This document shows positions 23,111 to 33,200 of a DNA stretch of 64,000 bases, piece by piece. Under the pieces are notes generated by a model. It did no database searches. It saw nothing but the letters and a program-made list of their open reading frames with translations, and was not told the DNA's origin. The stretch's first letter is position 1. The number at the start of each line of letters is the position of its first letter. The position numbers were made by a program, and so were the translations under genes. The stretch lies in NCBI GenBank assembly GCA_013400115.1, contig VXBP01000349.1, forward strand, positions 806,001 through 870,000. Reading direction: 5' to 3'. This stretch comes from Rhinopomastus cyanomelas. Lineage: Eukaryota; Chordata; Aves; Bucerotiformes; Rhinopomastidae.

Positions 23111-23424
23111 AAGGGCAGAAATACCAAAGGGAAGAGCAAGGTAGAGTTTGCAGCTTTAGGATAGGATCCACCATGGTCAGACTGAAATCAAGGGTCTCCA
23201 GAGCCTGAGACCGGCTCTCACAGGAAGGGCCCTTCAAGACTACTTCAGCTGTGCAAAAGTGTCCAGCCACAGATATATTTGTTGGGCAGGAGCTGAGATG
23301 GCTACAGATCGGGTCAAACAGGCAGGACAGAGTTACAGATGTCATCCAGAGAACATATGAGAGGAGGTACCTGGTCTCCGTTGGACTCAAGGTGACCCAA
23401 GGTTGGAGTCCAACCTGAGGAGCC

Positions 23425-23495
23425 ATTCTGCAGGGATTGGACTAGATGATCTTTCCAGGTCCCTTCCAATCCCTAATGATGCTATGATTCTGATC
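23425..23495 (+). repeat. CR1 LINE, very short 3' end
   Basis: GGATTGGACTAGATGATC, the CCTTCCAATCCCTAATG terminus and a GCTATGATTCTG tail. About 70 bp, strongly 5'-truncated. Confidence 0.85.
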
Positions 23496-23734
23496 CAGAA
23501 GGAGCCACAGCTTGGATCAAAAGCCATATTTTCTCCAAAAATACAGGTGGCCTTTTCAACCATTTTTCTTCTGCTTCATTTTGTTGGGTTTTCTCCCCCT
23601 GCCTGCCCCCTCCAGGGAGAAAACTGTGACAAAAGTTCAGCCATTCTTCAATTTCAAGTGCATCCTGGCATGATGTATTCACCACAGGGCCTCCTGTTCT
23701 CCACACAGTGTCTCTCACACAGTGGAGTCACCAT

Positions 23735-23863
23735 CCCCAGAGCTGTTCAAAAGACACGTAGATGGGGCACTAGGAAACAGGGTTTAGTGGGCATGGTGGG
23801 GTTGGGTTAAGGGTTGGACTTGATGCTCTTGGAGGTCTCTTCCAACCTTGATGATTCTGTGTT
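23735..23863 (+). repeat. CR1 LINE 3' end
   Basis: GAGCTGTTCAAAAGACACG, GGGTTGGGTTAAGGGTTGG, GGTCTCTTCCAACC and a GATTCTGTG tail. Plus strand, a different subfamily from its neighbour at 23425. Confidence 0.85.
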
Positions 23864-24129
23864 CTTCAAACCACAGTGGCTGACAGAAGCAGTGTCTTTG
23901 CCTCAGGGTGCCAGGCTTCAACTCAGCTCCATCAGCTTCTCCTCAGCTCCAGATGTTCAAGCTTGCACCAATTTCATAAGTTTCTCTCCAAGAAAGGATT
24001 TGAAACAGAAAGTTGGAGAAGAAGAGCCGCATCCTGCTTCGACACTGCAGACACAGACGTGCTCCACCTCCAAGCTCACTTTGTACTTCACAGGGCTGGG
24101 ACTTGAAAGATGCTTCTTTAAGAAACGCT

Positions 24130-24480
24130 TGGAAATTAGCGAGAGAGGACGTCAGCTTTAGGCGACACTTCAGTGACAGCGCTCAACAGGACCTCGGGCT
24201 TCGGCACGTGCGTGCAACCCCATGAACTTATTCCTCCCCGTCCCTCTGCACGTGCAGAGATGTTGACGCAGCGAATTACAGTCAAGCTGTGCTTCACTCT
24301 TTCATTTTTAATGGGACCGTTCTTAGCTCCCAGGGGAGCACTATCAGCCCCGCGACGGCAGGAACGGGCGGAGAGAACAATCGGCTTCTGCCAGAGACAA
24401 ATAAAGTTAAAGGAAAGAAAAAGGCACTGGAAAGTGATGAATGGTTCTGCTTCCTCAGCTTCAGGAGCTTCTTCATTAAC
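24130..24480. promoter_or_regulatory. Candidate regulatory block with E-boxes and a CRE-like site
   Basis: Single-copy, comparatively CpG-rich for the region. Two perfect CACGTG E-boxes lie at 24205-24210 and 24249-24254, and a GACGTCAG site at 24148-24155. No coding structure is seen. Function is inferred from motif content only. Confidence 0.3.
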
Positions 24481-25599
24481 CGCCTCACTGCCTTTTTTTC
24501 TCCCCCCTTTTTTCTTTGTTTTGATTTTGGGTTTTTTCTCTTTGGCTCCGCGCGCGTTTCTGTCTTCCTGCAGTTCTCGCTGCCCATGAGGGCACTGGCT
24601 GCCCGCAGCTGATGGTCCCAGCTCAGGTGTCCGTCCTCCGCACCGCTCCGTGCCTCCTAGAGAAAACACTGAATGAGAAGAATTAGGAGAAGATGGTTTT
24701 ATGTTTCACACTAAGAGTGTCACCGGTGGGCAGGACCTGCCTGGTGCCGGGACACCCACGGCAAACTCAGTGGAGACTTGGTGCATCTCAAAAGTCGGCC
24801 AAGCAGTAGTGGGTGACATTACCCCTGAACTGGCCAAGAAGGCACAATTCTGAGTCACTCTGCAGAGGTGGCTTCTTCTCCGTAGAGAAAAGCAGCCAAT
24901 CTCAATCAGGACATTAATGTGCTGGAGCAGCTGTTCTGAGCCTAGACATCCACAGAGCCATGGTGTCCTCCTCCCACTAGGCTACATCAGCTCAGTCTCA
25001 AATGCAGGATCTAACTAAGGTCCAGTGCTTTGGCCAGGTCTGTCCGTGACCAGTAGCTCAATCTCAGGGTGGAGCTGCCAGAACAGAGATGAAGATGGCT
25101 GTAGTCTCCCTACAATGTCCCACCTCCTTGGCCACCTCTAGGACCAGAATGGGTCCAAATGAGCCCAGCCACTTCAGACCAGCTGTCATGTCACTGGGAT
25201 GTTTAGTTCCAAGGAGGTCACTGTGTTAAAAGGAAGTGAGACGTTAAAGCACCCCCACCACAGTCCTCATAAGAGGGAAAACATCCAGAAGGGCCAGAGG
25301 TCTCATTTCCTAGCAGGCTGGATGACAAGCTTTTCAATTTCTGTTTGCTATGTGCCTGGTGTGCAGGAACCTCAGGAGCCCTGGCAAGGATGTTGATGGC
25401 AACGAGCCACAGCTAGAGAAGAGCAGCTGCACAGAGAAAGAGACACCCGTGGAGATGACTCACCCAAGTTACACCACCTTCACTTCTCCCCCGTTGCATT
25501 TACACAGCACATGGAGCATCTCAGAGCAACAGAAAGACTGAGACTGGTGGATCAGACCAAAGCTAGAGAAGACCAGGGGACCTTACAGTGACCTTCCAA

Positions 25600-25932
25600 G
25601 GCTGGGGAAGAACTGTTCACAAGGGCAAGGAACGATAGGACGAGACGTAGTGGGTTTAAGCTGGAAAAGGGTAGATTTAGACTGGACATCAGGAAGAAGT
25701 TTTTCAACATGAGAGTGGTAGATCCCTGGAACAGGTTTAGGCAACCTGTTAGGCAACAGGTTTAAGAAGAGACATGGTGGAGGCCTCATTCCTGTAGACA
25801 TCCAAAGTCAGGCTGGATGGAGCTCTGGGTGATCTGTTCTAGTGAGTGATGTCCCTGCTTCTTGTAGTGGGGTTGGACTAGATGATCTACAGAGGTTCCT
25901 CCCAACCCAATACATTCTGTGATTCTATGAAA
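25600..25932 (+). repeat. CR1 LINE 3' fragment
   Basis: GGTTTAAGCTGGAAAAGGG, CCTGGAACAGGTTTAGG with a small internal duplication (GGCAACCTGTTAGGCAACAG), TCCCAACCC and a TTCTGTGATTCTATG tail. Plus strand. Confidence 0.9.
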
Positions 25933-26717
25933 ACACTTGTACTGTGGGGAAGAGGCACAGGTGTTCCCTGGGGCAGTGTGGGATCTCCATAGCTGGATGG
26001 AGGTTGAAGAACATAAGAATGGTTATACCATGATGGAGCAAAATGCTGGCACCAGGCTCCACCAAGGCTCAGATTAAAATCTGAAAGAGCTGTGCTTTGC
26101 TCCACCTGTCTTCTGAAACGTCCAGATCTTGTTGCTATTGGAAGTGGGATATCAGATTAGATGGACTAAGGAGATGTAGACATCTTCTCCTGAGCCAGCC
26201 AGGAAGGCTTTTTCTTCCTCAGTTCAATCTCTGAAACTCTGCCGTGTGGATAAATGAGAAATGTCCACATGAAGGGGTCACTCAACCTACTGGACTCAGC
26301 CCTTGCTCAAGAGTGCCCTCATGGAAGGGTTTCAGCCAGCTCCATAATCATGGTTCCATGTTCTCCCTTACTTCTCCCACAGAAGGAACAGTGAGGACCT
26401 GTCCCCCAGCACACTGTAGACACCTTTGTCTCAAGAGACGTGCAGGCCAATGCTCATGCTGTCTGAGCAAGGCTCTGTTAAACAAGAAGGTACCTTTGAT
26501 ACTGGAGACACGCTATGCTGAAGGACTCGGGGGTCTCATCTCCCCTACTGTCACTTTCCAAGAGCAGTGGACCTCTTTACAACGTCCACTCGGAACTGGA
26601 ACAGTACTGCAGGTAATGGAGGAAAGAGCAAGGAGAACAGCGGCACTTGAGCACCTGGCCGCAGGAAGCCCCCGCCACGGTTGCGTGAAGGCCGAGCAGA
26701 GGATTTCATGGTCACCT
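25933..26717. other. Intergenic, nothing recognised before the CTCF-like site
   Basis: Single-copy sequence without recognised repeat. A 161-codon frame (26244-26729) has no features of a real protein. Confidence 0.35.
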
Positions 26718-26732
26718 GCTGCCATCTAGTGT
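26718..26732 (-). promoter_or_regulatory. CTCF-like binding site
   Basis: The minus strand reads ACACTAGATGGCAGC, which matches the vertebrate CTCF core (CCASYAGRKGGCRS) at all but the first position. It sits in a single-copy, CpG-bearing stretch between the ITPRIPL1-like pair and ADAM33. Binding is inferred. Confidence 0.5.
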
Positions 26733-26769
26733 CGGCTGGACACCCGCAGTCCCGCTCTCAGTCACGGTT

Positions 26770-26960
26770 TTCACAGAATCGCTTTCGGTTGGAAGAGACC
26801 TTGAAGATCATCGAGTCCACTCACAAACCCAAGTGGTCCAAGGCCACTGCCAAACCATGGCCCGAAGCTCCAGATCTCCACGACTTTGAACTCATTCAGG
26901 GATGGCGATTCAACCCCCTCCCTGGGCAGCCTGTCCGTCTTCAAGTCCCACCCAGCCCAT
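26770..26960 (-). repeat. CR1 LINE 3' end
   Basis: TCACAGAATCGCTTTCGGTTGG, AAGATCATCGAGTCC, CAAGGCCACTGCC, and the CCTGGGCAGCCTG block. Minus strand. Confidence 0.85.
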
Positions 26961-27084
26961 AGACCACATCTGACATTTGTGCCTGCACAACATCGATCTG
27001 CAGTCCTGGTGACCATCTCAGGTTAGACAGAGACAACAAACGGGTCATTGTGCATCGATCCCAAGTGACATACAGCTTCTACAT

Positions 27085-27180
27085 CATTCGGGTTTAGACC
27101 CATGTCAACCATACAAGGTTGACCTATGTCAACATACGTTGACTTATATCAGCCATAGGATGGTTGACGTCACAGACAGT
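27085..27180. repeat. Short direct and inverted repeats around GTTGAC
   Basis: The words GTCAAC, GTTGAC, TATGTCAAC and GGTTGAC recur about every 20 bp in both orientations over roughly 90 bp. Not assigned to a known repeat. Confidence 0.4.
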
Positions 27181-27277
27181 TGGACTGAATGATCCCAGGT
27201 TGAACAAGTGACTACCAGAAGGGATTCCAGGGATGTCTATCTGCACCAGTGTGATGGAAGACCCATAGCCATAGAAT

Positions 27278-28205
27278 CATAGAATCGTAGAATTGTCCGT
27301 TCCCATCCCTAAAAATTCTATGATTCTATCATTAGGGATCGGAAGGGACCTCGAAAGATCATCTAGTCCAATCCCCTGCAACAGTAGGATCACCTAGACC
27401 AAGTCGCACAGAAACAGGTTTTAAATCCAGGCAGGTTTTAAATGTCTCCAGTGAAGGAGACTCCACAACTCCCCTGGGCAGCCTGTCCAGTGCTCCGTCA
27501 CCCTCACTGGGAAGAAGTTCCTTCTCACATTCATATGCAAACTCCTGTGTTCCAGCTTGCACCCATTGCCCCTTGTCCCATCACTAGATGACACTGAGAA
27601 TGAGCTCTGAGAATGGAGCCTGGCTCCATCCTCCTGACACCCACCCTTCACATATTTATAGACATGATGAGGTCACCCCTCAGCCTCCTCTCCTCCAAGC
27701 TAAAGGGACCCAGCTCCCTCAGCCTCCCCTCATAAGAGAGTTGTTCTATTTCCTTCACCATCTTTGTTGCTCTGCACTGGACTCCCTCCAGCAGCTCCAT
27801 GTCCTTCTGGAACTGATGGGCCCAGAACTGGACACAGTACTCCAGCTGTGGACTCACCAGGGCAGAGCAGAAGGGGAGAAGAACTTCTCTCCATCTGCTA
27901 ACCATCCCCTTACTGATCCACCCCAGGATGCCGCTGGCCCTCTTGGCCACAAGAGCACACTGCTAGCACATGGTCATCCTGCTGTCCACCAGAACCCACA
28001 AGTCCCCTTCTCCTACACTGCTCTCCCACAGGTCAGTCCCCAGCCTATACTGGTACCTGGGGTTTTTCATGCCCAAATGCAAAACTCCACACTTGCCCTT
28101 GTTATACTTCATTCAGTTTCTCCCTGCCCAGCTCTCCAGCCTGTCCAGGTCCCACTGAATGGCAGCACAGTCTGCTGGGGTGTCAGTGACACCACCCAGC
28201 GTAGT
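27278..28205 (-). repeat. Longest CR1 LINE copy in the window (about 930 bp), with part of the reverse-transcriptase frame
   Basis: The octamer tail is followed by GGGATCGGAAGGGACC, the full 3' UTR and the end of ORF2. Minus-strand 27950-27648 stays open for 100 codons of typical CR1 reverse-transcriptase C-terminus (LEYCVQFWAHQ, LRELGPFSLEERRLRGDL). It is 5'-truncated near 28205. An uninterrupted ORF2 tail points to a fairly recent insertion. Confidence 0.92.
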
Positions 28206-28371
28206 CCTTAGTATCTAAAGATTCAGGGAAGTTCTGAGCAAGAAAAGAGGCAGAGAAGCCAGAGGACTGTACAAAGCCTTTGTTTTCATTTCAGACCCTG
28301 GCAGAGCCACGTGTCAAGTCACAGGAGAGTGGCACGGTATCGAACTGTGCAGGTCAACAGCACCTTTCATC

Positions 28372-28530
28372 GGAGGGCTGCAAAGCCCTTTCAAGACATC
28401 AGGTTGTTAAACCTCACAACACCTCTGTGAGGTAGGTATTACCCACCCCCTGCTTTTTGCAGCCAGGGGGGAAACTGAGGCACGGCGAAATGCAGCGGCT
28501 TGGCCAAGGCCTTTGGGCAAGCCAATGACA
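28372..28530 (-). repeat. MIR-like SINE relic
   Basis: In reverse orientation it shows the MIR core order: CTCACAACACCTCTGTGAGG, AGGTAGGTATTA, then GGGGAAACTGAGGCACGG and GGCTTGGCCAAGGCC. The pattern matches the ancient amniote MIR family rather than CR1, with a short insertion between the two blocks. Confidence 0.6.
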
Positions 28531-30183
28531 CAGGCAGGAGGTCTTCCTATTGTTCCCAGCTTTTGGCTCCTTCCTGCATGCGACAGCAGAGCGCTGTTAG
28601 CCGTTCACAGAGCCATGGCCGGACTTGTCCCATGAGCAGGGAGCGCGAGGGGAGTTGTGGAGGGCTCCCGAGCCCCTTGAAAGCACCTTGGTCACCAGGT
28701 GCCACCAGCACTTCAGACATCAAACCACTTTTCAGGACAGCTTCTCCTTCCAGGTATGGCCTCTGGGTTGTCACCGTTTTGGCTTGCACAATCAGGTACG
28801 AGGCCAGGAGGAGCCTGAGAACTTGGGTCCTTCATGGAAATGTCCCAGCACTGTGTGACACAGCCCAGACTGGAAACCATATTTCTCTTGTGGCAAAGGT
28901 CTCCACAGGGACAACACCTAGCATCAAACTCTGGTGGCAGTGAGTGGTGGTGCGGTCTCACCAGGCCTGGAGGAGAAGGAGGAGGTAGCTAGAAGGACAT
29001 TACATGGCTTTTGCTGTCATTTTTGTCAGCAGCTCAAGTCAGTGTCGGATGTTGTTCTCTCGACCCCAAGTCAGCCCATCCCAGCCCATGTGCAATGTCA
29101 AGAGGAAACACAAGCTGGAGGGTAAGTTGGCAAGGAAGTGATGCCTAGAGCTGTGGTGGAGTCCCACCAACCACCCCAACCCCTAGTTCTGTCATGGTAC
29201 CCATTCCCCCACCTCTACAGTTTTTGTGCTGAATACGAAGTCTGTCTTATAAAAATAGTCCTCTGGTATCAAAAGACAAATAAAACTAGGGAGGAATAAA
29301 AGGCCCCTGTCGCCAGCAGCAGTGCAAATCAGGAGAGCCAGCTCAGGAACGATGGGCTTAAGGTGTCCTTGGTCTGTCACTTCTTCAAGAGGAAGGACGT
29401 TGATTGGGCTTTGATGGCTGGGACTGGCCTAAAATGAGAAGACAAATAAAGGAGACAACTCGTTTGAGTGCAAAGGCGAAGCATCCACCACCTCCACCAC
29501 AGCCATCTGTGGTTCCTGTAACCAAAGAGGACCTGGGATTGTCATGGTCACCCTCTCATGGTCCTCTCTCAAAAATACAACCCTAGATTGTATCACTCCG
29601 AGGTGTTTTCCTTTGTTGTACCCTCAAAACACTGAGAGGACACGGTCTACCAAAGCGTGTGATGGCACCACAAGCACCACCAGAGGTAAAAACTGTGAGT
29701 CCACCAAGTGCAGGAACCATCTCCCCAAAGGGGTTACTGCTCTCAGCTTCCCCACACCAGCCAAGGTGGTTCTACAAGGCCTCTACTAGAGGAGATGAGC
29801 TACAGGGGCCGAGTTACACTGAGAAATGTTCAGCCTCCTTGTGGCAGCACCTACAAAAACGTAGGAACCTAAAATGGTTCTTCTCTCCATGGCTGGATGT
29901 GGCCCCCAGGCCTGGCTTAGCAGAGGTGGATGCAAACAGCCTTCAGGCTCTACTGACCTATTTCCTGAACATTTAGCAAGAGATGAAAGTAGAAGAGATA
30001 CTGTAGAAGACTTGGACCATAACTCCCAGCTCCAAACTGGAGAGCCTGTATCCTCCTTGGACACAGGTGCTCAACCCCTGGCTACATCCCGCTCTGGGAA
30101 GTGGGACATTTAACCTCCAGTCTCTTGGGGCCCAGTCCAGCAAAGACCAACAAACACCAAAGACCCTGCAGGGTGTCTGTGAC
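28531..30183. other. Intergenic / 3' flank of ADAM33
   Basis: The ADAM33 3' UTR must begin at 30183 and run leftwards, but no clear minus-strand AATAAA was found, so its end is undefined. No other gene is recognised. Proline-rich plus-strand frames near 29460 and 29660 look accidental. Confidence 0.4.
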
Positions 30184-30205
30184 TCACCTTTGAGGTGGCA
30201 TCGGT
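30184..30205 (-). CDS. ADAM33: ADAM33 exon 23, last 7 codons and stop
   Basis: A strong acceptor (TTTATCTTTCCTCCTTACAG) is followed, in the phase left by exon 22, by KPMPPQR and TGA. The short coding part is plausible because it keeps the proline-rich character of the tail. A GTGAGT overlapping the stop could be an accidental donor, so a further exon is not excluded. Confidence 0.65.
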
Positions 30206-33200
30206 CTGTAAGGAGGAAAGATAAAACAGAGCATCAGTGTCCATCCCTTCGCTCCTCTGCAGCTCACCAGAGGCCCCTCCGTGCTCTGGCAAAAGGAGCC
30301 ACATGATCACCCACCAAAAGTGGTGATGCACCTTAATCCCAAAGGCCCAACCCTGGTCAGCACTGGCCAACCGTGGCCAAACCCTGTGGGCTGCTGCCAG
30401 CTGAAGGAATGGCTGCAGGCCCCAGACACCCCCTGGGAACTGACTCAGGTGGGCAGGATTGTCTCCCACTCCATGCAAGGGGACACATGGGCACAGGGTT
30501 GTCATGTACCCAGGGTCCCCATGTGGACCAGCACTTTGGTTGTGACTGCTCCCCAGGCAGCAGGATCTGGGACAGCATCTCACTTTCTGTTTGTTGCTGT
30601 GGTCCTGTAGCAAAAGATGCCCTTTGCCCTACAAGCCTGTTACCTCAAAGCTGGTGGACTCCAAGCTCCTCTGTAGCTACAGCAAAGCGTACAGACCCAC
30701 AGAACCCAGACCCTAGAGCACTTCTGCTGCTCCTCAGCAGCCTGACCTGTTCATCCTGGCCATCTGGAGTAGCAGAAGCCCAGGTCACAGTGAAGACACC
30801 ACAAGGTGCAGACCAGAGCACACCACAGTGATGATGTTTGGGATGTCCCACCCAGACATGATGCTCAAGACTGGCTCCTGCAGGACCCCAGCAGTAGTGG
30901 GAGGTAGCCTCACTCCTCTCTCCACTTACTTTAACGGCCTTGTGGGATGGCTCATGGCACTTGTGCTTGACGCCTTGAAGTTGGTAGGAGGGACCATGAC
31001 CAGCAGGGTCTGTCCATGTGCAGAAGGCAGCTCTTTGGCCAGAAGAGGACTTCCAGGCAGTGGCCGGCGGGGAGGTTGGTGCTTTGGGACAACCTGGCAT
31101 CACAAAGTGTATAAAGTGAGACAATCTCCTTAGAGGAGCACCCAGTGACCTACAGACTTCTCCCTGCTACAAAGCTTCAAGCCTCTAAGAACAATATTCA
31201 AACCATCTTAAAACATTATCAGCTGCTGAGCTTTCTTCACCTTGCAATACCATCTCTTAGGATGGGGTGAGATCTCCTCAGTACTCCCCAACCTAATCAA
31301 ACCACCAAAAAGCAGACAATTTGGGTGAGGGAATCATCTGCTGGGAAGCAGAGCCAACCAGAAAAGCTCACCAGCGGGGTCCTCACGGGGCTGCAGGGAA
31401 GAGGTTTCTTTGGAGGTGGCAGCTTCACCTGGGAGACTACTCTTTTGGTGGGGACCATGGGTGATTTGCTCACTGGCGGAGGTGGCCTGGCAGGTTTGGG
31501 GTCTCTTGGGCGTGGAGGGATGGACCGAAGAGCTGGACGAAGAGGGTGGACAACGTTGACAGGCTGGGAGCCAGGCTGGTGAGCGGTTGGTTTGGGGGCG
31601 AACGCAGCCCGTGTTGCCTGCAGGAAGGAGGAAAGCACAAGTATGGAGGAAAATGTTAGGTGTGTTCTCGTGGGGAGTGGAAAGGAGGTGTCCCCTCAAG
31701 GCCTGGGCGCTGAGGAGGTGCAGGAGGAGCACTGAGTATTTTGTTTCCTGGGACCACCATCCTGCCCAAAACCCGACCACGTGAGAGCACAGGGAGCTGA
31801 GAAAGGTGCTGGGCTTGATTGATCTGGACCAGGGTAAGCCTTGGTGAGTCCATCCCAGACATCCACCAGACAACAACAGAAATGGGAGGTATCGCCTATT
31901 CTCTCGCCCTGCTCTCAGCCACTCTGGCCACCTTCAGAAAACCTAAACTCTTCCTAGATTCAGGTCAACAGAGCTGACATAGCCAGCAGAAGCATCTGCT
32001 TCCCTGGAGACTCATCACAAAGTCATCAGCAGGACTGCAGAACCCCTATCAAGCTTGGCCATGGTAATGGGGAGTTTCCCAGTGAGGGTTCCTGTGGTCA
32101 TCGAGGTCTTTCAGAGCAGACACTCACTTTTAGGAGGGATTTGTACCAATGACCAAGGTCTCACAGAGTAGACACTACTCAAAACCAGTATGAAGCCCAG
32201 TTGCTAGAGGGAGAGGTGATCACCCAAAAGTACCAAGTGCCAGGGAGGTGAAGCACATCTGGGAGGGGAGTTCTTACTTTACCTGACTAGTGTGGCTGGA
32301 GGCAGCAACGTTGCGCAAGGTGAAAGCAGCTTTGGGTTGGCCACCGGTGGACTTTCGACTGACGGTTCTGTTCCTGACCAAGATCACAAACATAAATCAC
32401 AGTTGGCAAAAATAAACCAGCTGAGATTTTCTAGTGACAGCTGCCTCCTGAACTCCTGTACATTATGAGATCATGAAATCATAAGGTTAGAAGAGATCTC
32501 CAAAGGTCATCTAGTCCAACCCCTCTGCAAGAATCAGGGACATCACACAGACCAGATTGCCCAGAGCCCTGTCAAGCCTGACCTTGAATGTCTCCAGAGA
32601 TCATAGAATCATTAGGGATTGGAAGGGACTTCGAAGGATCATCCACTCCAACCCCTCTGACACAGCAGGACCACCTAGACCAAGTCACACAGGAACACAT
32701 CCAGGCGGGTTTTAAATGTCTCCAGAGAAGGAGACTCCACAACTCCCCTGGGCAGCCTGTTCCAGTGCTCTGTCACCCTCACTGTGAAGAAGTTCCTTCT
32801 CAGATTGATGTGGAACCTCCTATGTTCCAGCTGACACCCATTGCCCCTCATCCTATCACTAGATGCCACTGAGAAGAGCCTGGCTCCAACCTCCTGACAA
32901 CCACCCTTCACATATTTATAGACATTAAAGAGGTCACCCCTCCATCCCCTCCAAGCTGAAGAGACCCAGCTCCCTCAGCCTTTCCTCATAAGGGACATGT
33001 TCTACTTCCTTCATCATAGTTTTGTCCTGCTCCGGCAGGGGGGTTGGACTCGATGATCTCTTGGGTCCCTTCCAACCCCTAACATCCTATGATCCTATGA
33101 TCTTTCGAGATCCCTTCCAATCTGCAGTGATTCTATGATTCTATGATCTTCCACTAGTACCCCAGGTGCTTTTCCAGAGGACTGCTCTCCAGCAGGTCAT

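Larger units (their letters stand above)
22173..25599. other. Intergenic with short CR1 ends and a CpG-bearing single-copy block
   Basis: No gene is recognised. The short CR1 tails (23010, 23425, 23735) and a candidate element at 24130-24480 are listed separately. The remainder is single-copy sequence with chance open frames only. Confidence 0.4.

Noticed and set aside
27588..28211. 207-codon plus-strand frame
   Set aside because: It is the antisense of a CR1 copy.
29460..29760. Proline-rich plus-strand frames resembling an SH3-binding tail
   Set aside because: Wrong strand for ADAM33 and no splice junctions in phase.
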